Shown here: in pieces, positions 43,702 through 51,279 of the stretch
Layout: every line of letters begins with the position of its first letter
How positions within the stretch are numbered: position 1 is the stretch's first letter
NCBI RefSeq assembly: GCF_001273775.1
Contig: NZ_CP011801.1
Span: 1,466,001 to 1,530,000 of the forward strand
DNA from: Nitrospira moscoviensis
Lineage (GTDB): Bacteria > Nitrospirota > Nitrospiria > Nitrospirales > Nitrospiraceae
Reading direction: 5' to 3'
Length of the DNA stretch: 64,000 nt
Program-made: the position numbers and the translations under genes
The notes under the pieces: model-generated
Databases searched by the model: none
What the model saw: the letters and a program-made list of their open reading frames with translations, nothing else
What the model was told of the DNA's origin: nothing

Positions 43702-45147
43702 ATGAGCAAGCTTTACATTCTCCATAGGTGGCTGGGCCTAACGGCTGGATTGATGCTTGTGGTCTGGTACGGGAGCGGTCTGTATGTGCACTGGCGTGCG
43801 TTGCCGAGTGTGCTGAGCTTTGAGGAACAACGCCGAACCTTCGGAGAGCCTTTCACCCTGTCGGAGGCGGAGAAAGAGTTTCCAGAGATCCTGAAAAACT
43901 ATGGAAAGGGACCTATTAAGGAAGTACGGCTACGTCGCGCGGGCTCCCGGCTTATCTATGAAGTTCACATGGTTAATAGCCCGGGGAAAGTTTTCGATGC
44001 AACAACGGGAGCACTCCTTTCTCCCATAGGGGAGGCTTTTGCCAAAGAAATCGCGCAAGGGTTTATGCCGGCAACTGCGGTAGAGGCTGCTACCTTGCTG
44101 GAGGTGCCGGATGCCTATTCGATACGACTCCCCATGCCTGTTTACCGAATCACATTTTCAGATGACCAGAGCACGACCGTCTATGTTGATCCAGCTACCG
44201 CCTCTATCCTGTCTCGGACGCGAACCCGTGAACGCTTGTATTATGCGTTTGGAAGCATCCCGCATTTCTTGAATATGAACCTTCCCTTCCTCCAACACAA
44301 CAAGACTGTGAAGGACGGGCTCCTTTTCATTCTGAATGCTTTGGCCGGTCTGGTTGTTTTCTCGGGAATCGCTATGGCTGCCTGGATGATTGCGCGACAC
44401 GGGTTCCTGGGGGGGCTCGGGTTGAAACATAGCCTTCTTTGCAAGGTGCATTATAGCCTTGGCCTGGGTTTCACTGTTACTAGCTTGTTGTTTATCGCTT
44501 CAGGATTTTTTTACGTGGTCAATGGAAGCCCGCCACCAGTACGAATAATCCCGAAACCAGAAGAGTTGAAGCCCATTGCCAAACCTATTGATTTGGCCGA
44601 TCTTCGTCCGGCTAGACAAATAGGTTCGGGCGAAATGAGGAATTCTCCGGGTCTTTCAATGGTGGTGTTAAAACAAGTCCTCGACGTACCGCTCTACCAT
44701 TTTCATCATGCGGGTGGAGGATTTTCTGTTATGAGAGGCGATACCGGTCAACCTTTTGCAGTCGATAGTCATTGGTTACATCAAGTGGTGAATGCGTTCT
44801 TGGGTTCCACGGACTCCGTCGGAGAAGTCCAATATTTGACCGACTACGATACCTACTACTATGCGCGGGACGGAAGGTCCCCTGTTTTGCCAGTGTATCG
44901 AATTCAAGGCAACGATTCCGGCCAGACCATTGTCTATCTCTCGCCTGCGACCGGGGAAGTTGTAGGGAGGGCCTCGCGGGACTTCAGGGTTTTCCGATGG
45001 ATCGTTAGCGGCTTTCATGCGTGGGATTGGCCCTTTCTTCTTCAGCGGCCAGTCCTCCGCGATGGCATTGTTGTGCTTCTCGTTATCGGTGGTCTAGGTG
45101 TTTCGCTTACCGGTCTTTATCTTGGAATAGCCAACCTGAAAGGTTAG
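43702..45147 (+). CDS. PepSY-domain inner-membrane protein coupled to the TonB receptor
   Basis: A 481-residue protein with four to five transmembrane helices: residues 8-30 (H-R-W-L-G-L-T-A-G-L-M-L), about 212-235, 255-275 and 445-470. Two periplasmic PepSY-like regions lie between (Y-V-D-P-A-T-A; Y-L-S-P-A-T-G-E-V-V-G). The His residues near the helix ends (H8, H248-type, H339-H340) resemble haem-ligating positions in PepSY-TM reductases linked to siderophore uptake. It follows the receptor by 21 bp, so it shares the riboswitch-controlled mRNA and may reduce or release the imported ligand. Confidence 0.75.
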   Translation: MSKLYILHRWLGLTAGLMLVVWYGSGLYVHWRALPSVLSFEEQRRTFGEPFTLSEAEKEFPEILKNYGKGPIKEVRLRRAGSRLIYEVHMVNSPGKVFDATTGALLSPIGEAFAKEIAQGFMPATAVEAATLLEVPDAYSIRLPMPVYRITFSDDQSTTVYVDPATASILSRTRTRERLYYAFGSIPHFLNMNLPFLQHNKTVKDGLLFILNALAGLVVFSGIAMAAWMIARHGFLGGLGLKHSLLCKVHYSLGLGFTVTSLLFIASGFFYVVNGSPPPVRIIPKPEELKPIAKPIDLADLRPARQIGSGEMRNSPGLSMVVLKQVLDVPLYHFHHAGGGFSVMRGDTGQPFAVDSHWLHQVVNAFLGSTDSVGEVQYLTDYDTYYYARDGRSPVLPVYRIQGNDSGQTIVYLSPATGEVVGRASRDFRVFRWIVSGFHAWDWPFLLQRPVLRDGIVVLLVIGGLGVSLTGLYLGIANLKG

Positions 45148-45217
45148 TTAGGAACTGGCTTTCACCATGATTGAAAGGAGGCACACGAGACATCACCTCA
45201 ATTTGAGTTCATAGTCC

Positions 45218-45361
45218 ATGTACCCCAAGGGGAGCCTGGTATATGCCGCCGCTGGTCCGTAACCGTGATCGGGGACGAAATCTGCCATCAGCCACTGTCC
45301 TCTGGGATGGGAAGGCGCAGAGAGCAGGACAAGCCGAGAGTCAGGAGACCTGGGTACTTGG
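45218..45361 (+). promoter_or_regulatory. Cobalamin riboswitch 3, near-duplicate of riboswitch 2, no intact gene after it
   Basis: The same framework as riboswitch 2: TGTACCCC / CTGGGTAC closing stem, CGCTGGTCCGTAACCGTGATC, GGGAAGGCGCAGAGAGCAGG and the GAGAGTCAGGAGACCTGG B12 box. The usual GGTGAAA segment is altered to GGTATAT. Even the sequence before it (TGAAAGGAGGCAC at 45171) repeats that before riboswitch 2. The next intact gene is on the other strand, so the regulated gene has decayed or been lost. Confidence 0.85.
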
Positions 45362-45741
45362 AGCGTCCACGCAATATTTCACGAGAAGGACGTGAGCCTT
45401 ATTTTTTCAGATGTACAGCTCAAGACTTCACCTGACAGACAGCACCCTCGAACTCCCCAAGCGGTTACTCGTCGTCGATAGATCTCCATGAGGAAGATCC
45501 TTCCATCGCGGAGCGGGCACTGCTCCGTGTGAACCACGCGGAGACCAAGCTGCGCAGCTTGTGGAGGTCGGTTCCCTGATGGCAGTGCAGGAGCTCTACC
45601 AAGATCATGGGTATGGCTCCCTGTTGCCTCGTCACGACGAGCGCAATCGCAAGGGGTTGAGCTGCCGCCGTTGTTGATGCATTAGCTCGGATTCCGCCAT
45701 CGATTGATCCGAGCCGCGGCACAGTCAGCGCTTGAAGCGCG
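45362..45741 (+). pseudogene. Gene remnant downstream of riboswitch 3
   Basis: Between riboswitch 3 and the convergent barrel gene there is no full ORF, but successive short frames look protein-like. One is ATG 45411 (S-S-R-L-H-L-T-D-S-T-L-E-L-P-K-R-L-L-V-V-D). A frame near 45478 gives D-L-H-E-E-D-P-S-I-A-E-R-A-L-L-R-V-N-H-A-E-T-K-L. Another near 45570 gives G-S-L-M-A-V-Q-E-L-Y-Q-D-H-G. Joined with two frameshifts they could be one short gene. I cannot name the family; this is a tentative reading. Confidence 0.3.
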
Positions 45742-46827
45742 TCATGATTTCGTCAGTGAAAGCCATTTAGTGATGCCGAATATGAAGCTCACACCTTGAG
45801 CCAGGTTGTTGTTGAAATCGCGCGCAATTGGAATCTGAGAATAAAAATAGAATTGTGTCGTCTCACCCAGATTGATCAGGAATCCTGGCGTGTAAGCCAA
45901 ATAGGTTGAGCCGGTGTTCGGCACGCGTCGATTCGTAATGTTTGGATCGAGGACGATCGGGTCGCCCGGAAATCCGGCTCCATCACCCAGACTCGCAGAG
46001 CGTTCCAAAGACGCGCTGATGTTGTCGTGGGTGAGGTAGCGGTAGTTGAGCTGGTTTGTCAGCACGAGCCAGGGCATCGGCATCAGGTTGAATCCGAAAT
46101 TCAACAGGTATTCGTCGCCGAATTGATAGCCATCATTATTACGAAAAGTGTGCCGATAGCTGGCGAAGGCGAACTGATTCAAGCGGTGCGGGATCAACTC
46201 ATAGGTTTGATAGACTGATCCGATCACCCCGACATTGCCTCGTCCGAGTTGTGTGGGCGCTTCCATAATCTTACCGGTGCTATCTCGCTCATTGGTGTCG
46301 CCGGTCGGGACATCGACGCCGAATCCCATCACCAGCATGCTTCGGAGCGTAGGTAAGGCATTGTACTTGGCGGTGATCCGAATATCGCCGATCCCGTTGT
46401 CGAAGAAATTGACCGGTTTGCCTTCACCGTTTGGCCCCTCTTCACCAAGCCCGTCGGTATGGTTGTGCTTCCGCTTTAGATAGGGGAGGGTTACCTGAAT
46501 TCCGAAACGGTCCGTCACGCCATAGTTGAGATCCAACGTATACGTCTGTGTAATGGTCCGAGTCTCCTGGTGATGATCAAGAATCAGCCGGCGTCCCGCC
46601 TGATCAATGGCAGGGATGATGCCGGATGTTCCCTCCAGCAATCGCATCGGTGTGTAGTTGTAGATGCCGTTGATGGTGAGGAGGCCTTTCTGCGGTACTT
46701 GCTGCTGAGAGCCCACCACGACAAAACACTGGACTGCGCCGCATGAGGCCTCTGAACGAGAGACCATCGTAACGGAGAGCGTAAGAATGCTTATGATGAA
46801 TGCGATAAAGATACATGCTCGACGCAT
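45742..46827 (-). CDS. Outer-membrane beta-barrel (transporter-like) protein
   Basis: A 361-residue protein from the ATG at 46827, with AAGGAGG 8 nt before. The signal sequence (R-A-C-I-F-I-A-F-I-I-S-I-L-T-L) ends around S-E-A-S-C. The mature part has alternating strands with aromatic girdles (G-V-T-D-R-F-G-I-Q-V-T-L-P-Y; G-I-G-D-I-R-I-T-A-K-Y; G-F-G-V-D-V-P-T-G-D), the pattern of the 'transporter'/phenol MetA-like barrel family. C-F-V-V-V-G-S-Q-Q-Q follows the cleavage site. It is the last gene of a minus-strand group with a TlpA-like protein and His-rich small proteins; substrate unknown, possibly metal-related. Confidence 0.65.
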   Translation of the reverse strand: MRRACIFIAFIISILTLSVTMVSRSEASCGAVQCFVVVGSQQQVPQKGLLTINGIYNYTPMRLLEGTSGIIPAIDQAGRRLILDHHQETRTITQTYTLDLNYGVTDRFGIQVTLPYLKRKHNHTDGLGEEGPNGEGKPVNFFDNGIGDIRITAKYNALPTLRSMLVMGFGVDVPTGDTNERDSTGKIMEAPTQLGRGNVGVIGSVYQTYELIPHRLNQFAFASYRHTFRNNDGYQFGDEYLLNFGFNLMPMPWLVLTNQLNYRYLTHDNISASLERSASLGDGAGFPGDPIVLDPNITNRRVPNTGSTYLAYTPGFLINLGETTQFYFYSQIPIARDFNNNLAQGVSFIFGITKWLSLTKS

Positions 46828-46931
46828 GGTCAGTCCCTCCTTATTAATTCGTAAGGGCAAGAAGCCGACTCGCAGCAAGGGTTCTTTTGACCGTATGGGC
46901 TAGAATTCTTCCTGCGAGATTGTGGCTGACG

Positions 46932-47237
46932 TCAGAACGAGAAAAAGGGGGGGCCGCGGGAAGTGGGAGAAGATGCGGGAGCCTTTGCTTGAACATGGGG
47001 ACTGGTCAGCACGAACCGGCTAAACGGAGAGTAGTCACTCTGGAAGACGAAGGCAACGCTTTCAATACTGTGTCCGGCTGCGCAGACCCACGCGCATAGG
47101 ACGGTCGCGTGGGTAGCGGCATTGTGGTGCGCGTGATGCACCGCGTGCGGAACCATCTGGGGGTAGGCGAGTCCGCTGAGTAGCAGCAGACATGCAGCCA
47201 TGGCCCAAACCAGAACTGTGCGTGACCGAGCGGGCAT
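46932..47237 (-). CDS. Small exported His-rich protein (copy 1)
   Basis: A 101-residue protein with a signal/membrane segment (L-V-W-A-M-A-A-C-L-L-L-L-S-G-L-A-Y), then V-P-H-A-V-H-H-A-H-H-N-A-A-T-H-A, followed by C-A-W-V-C-A-A-G-H. It is clearly related to the protein at 47923-48243, which has P-H-A-L-H-H-A-H-H-Q-A-T-T-H and C-T-W-M-C-A-A-G. Both end in R-G-P-P-x-x-S. The His/Cys patch suggests metal binding in the periplasm. It starts 10 bp after the thioredoxin-like gene. Confidence 0.6.
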   Translation of the reverse strand: MPARSRTVLVWAMAACLLLLSGLAYPQMVPHAVHHAHHNAATHATVLCAWVCAAGHSIESVAFVFQSDYSPFSRFVLTSPHVQAKAPASSPTSRGPPFFSF

Positions 47238-47247
47238 CGTGCTACTG

Positions 47248-47790
47248 CTATGAGGCGGTTCGTGAGGCTGATTGAGACTGCATACGGGCCACTGTTTCGT
47301 CGATCTTCCGCTCGGTCAACAGCCCGCCTTTGATGTACTCCTGCACACGTCCGTTTACATCGATGAAAACGCTGACCGGCAGTCCGAACACGCCATACTT
47401 GTTGGCTACGCGGTTATCGCGGTCCATCAAGACCGGAAACGTGTGGCCGTAACTGCGGATGTGCTCTTTGACCTTCTCTTCATCCTCCAGCTCGTTGATT
47501 GCCAGCACCACGAAGCCTTTGTCGCGGAGCTTGTCGTATCCGGCCTGCATCGCAGGCATTTCGGTTATGCAGGGCTTGCACCAGGTTGCCCAGAAATTGA
47601 GCAGGACGATTTTCCCGCGGTACTGAGTCAAGCTCTGCACACGCCCCTCCAAATCGGGCAGGCTGAAGTCGGCTGCCGGCGAGCCCACGACAGGGGGGCG
47701 GGACCCCATGCTCCATCCCGCATTCTGCTGAAGCCCCAGGAATAGAAAAACTAGGAAGATGATCGCTCGGCCCACTGATGATGCATACAT
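47248..47790 (-). CDS. TlpA/ResA-like periplasmic thiol-disulfide protein
   Basis: A 180-residue protein. An N-terminal membrane anchor/signal (I-I-F-L-V-F-L-F-L-G-L) is followed by a thioredoxin fold with W-C71-K-P-C74 and the cis-Pro loop F-G-L-P. L-N-F-W-A-T-W and A-I-N-E-L are typical of TlpA/ResA. GGAGGG lies 8 nt before the ATG. It lies between the two His/Cys-rich small exported proteins, whose C-x3-C pairs could be its substrates; this is inference. Confidence 0.85.
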   Translation of the reverse strand: MYASSVGRAIIFLVFLFLGLQQNAGWSMGSRPPVVGSPAADFSLPDLEGRVQSLTQYRGKIVLLNFWATWCKPCITEMPAMQAGYDKLRDKGFVVLAINELEDEEKVKEHIRSYGHTFPVLMDRDNRVANKYGVFGLPVSVFIDVNGRVQEYIKGGLLTERKIDETVARMQSQSASRTAS

Positions 47791-47922
47791 TGGAACACCC
47801 TCCGAAGCTGAAAGGGCACGCCCTGATGACTGGGAACTCTGATCGTCAACGACGGCCGGTACGCCAGCGACACCATGCTAGTGCCCGGTAGTCCAGCCGA
47901 TGCCGAAAGGAGTGCAATGCAG

Positions 47923-48243
47923 TTAGACGGAGAGAGAGGGAGGACCGCGGGTAAATGGGGTTGAAGGAGGAACACCGTCCGGTTCGTGAAGAGGCGGAGA
48001 ATTCAGAAAGGCGATCAGGGCAAGCTTGACCTGCAGCGCAACTGAGGCCGTCTCGGTCACTTGCCCGGCTGCGCACATCCAGGTGCACAGCGGGGTACCG
48101 TGAGTAGTTGCCTGGTGGTGGGCATGGTGGAGCGCATGAGGCACCGTCTGGGCATAGATCGCTCCTGTCAACACCAGCATGCAGAACATCAGGCTCAGGG
48201 AAAGAACCTGCAGCGCAACAGGCCTTTGGAGAGGTATCTTCAT
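47923..48243 (-). CDS. Small exported His-rich protein (copy 2)
   Basis: About 106 residues from the ATG at 48243 (a GTG at 48270 extends it by nine). It has a signal segment (L-S-L-M-F-C-M-L-V-L-T-G-A-I-Y-A-Q), then P-H-A-L-H-H-A-H-H-Q and C-T-W-M-C-A-A-G. It is a paralogue of the protein at 46932-47237, conserved across the His cluster and the C-x3-C pair and diverged elsewhere. Neither start has a good ribosome site. It is probably the first gene of the minus-strand group. Confidence 0.55.
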   Translation of the reverse strand: MKIPLQRPVALQVLSLSLMFCMLVLTGAIYAQTVPHALHHAHHQATTHGTPLCTWMCAAGQVTETASVALQVKLALIAFLNSPPLHEPDGVPPSTPFTRGPPSLSV

Positions 48244-48332
48244 TAGGCACGGATAGTAGGAGGAAGCCACGGCTCATGTCAAGAGAGATGCTCGCGTTAG
48301 GCTAACCGTCCGTCCCGTTTTCGAGACAACTC

Positions 48333-48750
48333 TTAACTAGGGCAGACGGCTTCTTTGACCCTCCCCCAAACTAGACCGCCGGAAGCTGGAAATTCGGTGC
48401 CTCTGAGACCTCCCGGGAAACTAGACCATGGAGACTTGGAAATCCGCGGCTTCCTGCAGCCCAGGTTGGACCGCTTGTCGGGCAAACTCGGATCTCCCAG
48501 AGAGCCATGCGGCCGATACTCATTGTAATCGATACGCCACGCGTCAATCTTCTGTCGGGCACCGTGCAGCGAGATGAACACATTCGCGTTCAAGCACCCG
48601 TCGCGAAAGCGAAACCGTCCGTTGAAACTCTCAATCACGGCGTTTTCCACGGGTTTGCCGGGTCGGATGAAATCCGGCTTTACGCCGTGGGCATAGGCCC
48701 AGGCATCCAACGCCTTAGAGGCGAATTCGCTGCCGTAGTATAAGCGGAAG
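48333..48750 (-). pseudogene. IS3-family transposase (OrfB) C-terminal fragment
   Basis: The minus-strand frame has the end of an IS3-type DDE integrase: G-S-E-F-A-S-K-A-L-D-A-W-A, then F-I-R-P-G-K-P-V-E-N-A-V-I-E-S-F-N-G-R, L-N-A-N-V-F and D-Y-N-E-Y-R-P-H-G-S-L-G. The catalytic Glu (V-I-E-S-F-N) is there, but the two Asp-bearing regions are gone, and F-R-F-R replaces the usual F-R. The N-terminal part ends abruptly just before the IS110-type gene. Its tail contains two 29-bp repeats 50 bp apart. Confidence 0.8.
48368..48446. repeat. Pair of 29-bp direct repeats with 50-bp period
   Basis: 48368-48396 and 48418-48446 both start AAACTAGACC and share GGAAAT-CG at their ends, with changes in between. 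They lie at the decayed 3' end of the IS3 remnant and may be two nested copies of an element terminus. Confidence 0.6.
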
Positions 48751-48820
48751 AGGGGCCATAAGCTGTTCATCTCTCCCCTAGAATGCAGGTGGCCATTCAC
48801 TCTAGCAGGAGGGAGCGCCT

Positions 48821-50107
48821 ATGACCCCCAGTTCAGAGCCCGCTCTCGCCATCACCTTCGCCGCGATCGACGTCGCCAAGCAGGTTCATGACGTGTTGAT
48901 TGAGCCACCAGCGGGAACCCGACAGCGATGGCGCATGGTGAACTGCCAGCATGATTATGTTGTGCTGCGACAACGGCTCCATGCTTTCCAGACGCCGGTC
49001 GTCATTGGGTTTGAGGCGACGGGCACCTATCACCGACCGCTGGCGTATTTTCTCCACCAGTGCGGGTTTGAGCTCCGCCTCATTTCCTCCCTGGCGGTCG
49101 CGTGCACGCGGGATACTGTGTACAACTCCTGGGATAAGAACGACCTCAAAGATACCCAGGTCCTGCTGCATTTACTCAAGACCGGCATCTCTCAGCGGTA
49201 TCACGATCCGCTGGTGCACGCGGTCAACGATCTGCAGGAGTTGGCCCAGACGCATTTTCAAGTCTCCTTGCGCAAGGTCCAAGTCCAGCATAGCATCATG
49301 ACTCATTACCTGCCGCTGTATTTTCCGGAGGCCGAACGCTACTACACGAACTCCCGTGCCGCGTGGTTCACCCGGCTCCTCCATCGCTTTCCCTGTCCGG
49401 CTGCCATTACCCGCTATTCACCCGAGACGTTTGCACAAGAGGCTTGGACGATCGTCGGTCGGAAGGTCAGTAAGCGTGGCTTTCTCCACGATCCCTATCT
49501 TACGGCCGGTCAGAGTGTTGGCCTCCCGGTCGGCGAGGAGTCCGAGGCGATCCAGATGTTTCGGGTGATTCTGGTGGAACATCAACAACTCTGTGCGCGC
49601 CGAGCGGCGATCGAACAGCAGGCGGACCAGGTGCTGAGCGGGCAGCCCGACTATCAACGGCTCCGCACGTTGCCGGGTGTCGGCCCCATTCTCGCGCTCA
49701 CGATCTTGGCGGAAGCCGGCGATCTGCATCGCTTCCCGCACCACCGCCAATTCCTCAAGTTCTGTGGGTTTGATCTCAGCACGCAGCAGTCGGGGCAGTT
49801 CCGGGGGATGAGCCGACTCTCGAAGCATGGCAATGCACGACTGCGTTATGCCTTCTGGATGGCGGCCCAAGGTGCGGTCCGCATGCGGGAGAATACGTTT
49901 CGAGAAAAATAGGCGCGCTACATTAAGCACGATCCGCAGAACCCCGATCGCAAGCGCAAGGCCCTCTGTGCCGTCGCCGTCAAAGTGGCGCGCGTGGCCC
50001 ACGGCTTAATCAAGACCGGAACCGACTATCGGCCGTATTTTGAGGCGACCCTACCCAGTGGAGCACTCCCTTCGCTTGGGCCATCGAGGCAGTCGCTGAC
50101 CTCGTAG
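48821..50107 (+). pseudogene. IS110-family transposase gene with an in-frame TAG stop
   Basis: The first 363 residues form an IS110-family transposase: RuvC-like DEDD domain (D17 in A-I-D-V-A-K, E66 in F-E-A-T-G-T-Y, N-D-L-K-D-T-Q) and C-terminal Tnp_20 domain (L-P-G-V-G-P-I-L-A, S-R-L-S-K-H-G-N-A-R-L-R). TAG at 49910-49912 interrupts at F-R-E-K, and the same frame then runs 64 more codons (A-R-Y-I-K-H-D-P, R-K-R-K-A-L-C-A-V-A-V-K-V-A, Y-R-P-Y-F-E), which is the normal family C-terminus. One base change (TAC/TAT to TAG) would explain it. It has a good AGGAGGG site. Element ends could not be fixed. Confidence 0.85.
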
Positions 50108-50656
50108 ATAATGCTCGGAGCTTCCACTGGGGCTGCATGTTGTGTGGAGTACGGTGAAGGCCAGGGCTCCGGACCTTGTATCACTATGGTCAACAGCGCC
50201 TCGTCAGAGATGGAAGCGCCATTGGGAGGAACGCGTACCGTCAGTTTGCAGCCGCTCAGGCGGCGCAGGAGAGGTGTGGCTACTCGGCTCTCTTGACTTC
50301 CGGATATAGTACGCTATCCACCGTAATCATCTGCGGATAGCCCCGACACTTCGCCACCCGCTCTAGGGCACTCACCATTTTTGCCCCAGTCAGGCTGAAA
50401 TCGAGCACAGCCACCGTCGGCGTTCAGACCCGCTTGGGTGATGCTCATGTCCAGCTGTGAGCACCCACCGTCAAGGGGTCCTGCTGGGAACCGCGCCGGA
50501 TAGCCGGATCCATGAGGCCCACCTGTAGTACGGTCGCCCGTGTCAGCGTCGTCCTCCTTGAGGGCGTCCCTAGGCCAGACAGATGATGTGATGTCTATCC
50601 AGCAGTGAGTTTTATTGATGTTAGGACACAAGGAGTGTGCTAGGCTGAAATCCGCA
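50108..50656. other. Non-coding stretch after the IS110-type gene
   Basis: About 550 bp with no credible gene. The part next to the transposase (50108-50300) may be the element's right end; IS1111-group relatives keep their guide (bridge/seek) RNA on this side of the gene. A minus-strand frame at 50314-50694 is G/D/P-rich, lacks a ribosome site and is not convincing. No clear terminator was found. Confidence 0.35.
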
Positions 50657-51133
50657 ATGCAATCGAAGCCTCGAAACTCTTCGTGGTCTCGCATGGCGCT
50701 CCTCGCATGGGTGACCGTATGGATGCTTTTCGTACCACTCGTCCATGTTCACCCGGAAGTAGAGCACAACCACGGAGATCCTGGCCATGTGCACCACGCC
50801 GTCACGCACACCGTCTTCTCGGCCCCGCTGGAGTGCGAATATCCCGCTCAACATGATAACACCTGCCCGAGCGGTACACATCAGCATGTCCAATCTATTG
50901 GCCATCATGGGCATACGTTTACTCATCCGGAAATCGAATATTCCCTCGTGGCTCCTTCAGCGGCTCCGACGATTGCGAAGATTCTCCACAGCCTATTCTG
51001 TCTGAGTGAAGACGTTCCCTCGCCCGCTCCCATCGTCTTCTCCGGCAGCACATCGCCTCGAGATGTCGCGCCGACCGTGCTGTTTCTCGCGACCGCTCTT
51101 CCTCTTCGGGCTCCTCCGGTTCCTCTCTCCTGA
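50657..51133 (+). CDS. Exported His-rich protein before the Czc-like pump genes
   Basis: About 158 residues from ATG 50657; starts at 50618 and 50693 are alternatives, none with a clear ribosome site. A membrane/signal segment (M-A-L-L-A-W-V-T-V-W-M-L-F-V-P-L-V) is followed by a strongly His-rich part: H-V-H-P-E-V-E-H-N-H-G-D-P-G-H-V-H-H, then G-T-H-Q-H-V, G-H-H-G-H-T-F-T-H-P. Such proteins precede czc-type operons and probably bind Zn, Co or Cu in the periplasm. The C-terminal 60 residues are low-complexity. Confidence 0.6.
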   Translation: MQSKPRNSSWSRMALLAWVTVWMLFVPLVHVHPEVEHNHGDPGHVHHAVTHTVFSAPLECEYPAQHDNTCPSGTHQHVQSIGHHGHTFTHPEIEYSLVAPSAAPTIAKILHSLFCLSEDVPSPAPIVFSGSTSPRDVAPTVLFLATALPLRAPPVPLS

Positions 51134-51279
51134 CAGCTGTTCTCGTCGCAGCGTGATCACGTAAAGCGGGAAGACCGCTGCGGGCTACTGGCGGCCAACT
51201 GGGCTTGAGCCATCCTCGTGGCGCCCGAGTGAAGCCGGTCTCCGGCGACTTCCCGCTGAGGAGAAGAAGGAGGAGTCGT

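Noticed and set aside
45391..45415. Possible terminator after riboswitch 3 (AAGG-CCTT stem before a T run)
   Set aside because: The stem is only four base pairs, too weak to call.
48368..48446. Possible CRISPR array
   Set aside because: Only two diverged repeats, inside an insertion-sequence remnant, with no cas genes nearby; the Cas4-like nuclease at 9416 is of the phage/plasmid type.
50314..50694. Minus-strand 126-codon frame after the IS110-type gene
   Set aside because: G/D/P-rich, overlaps the start of the His-rich gene, no ribosome site; could be a transposon scrap but nothing identifies it.
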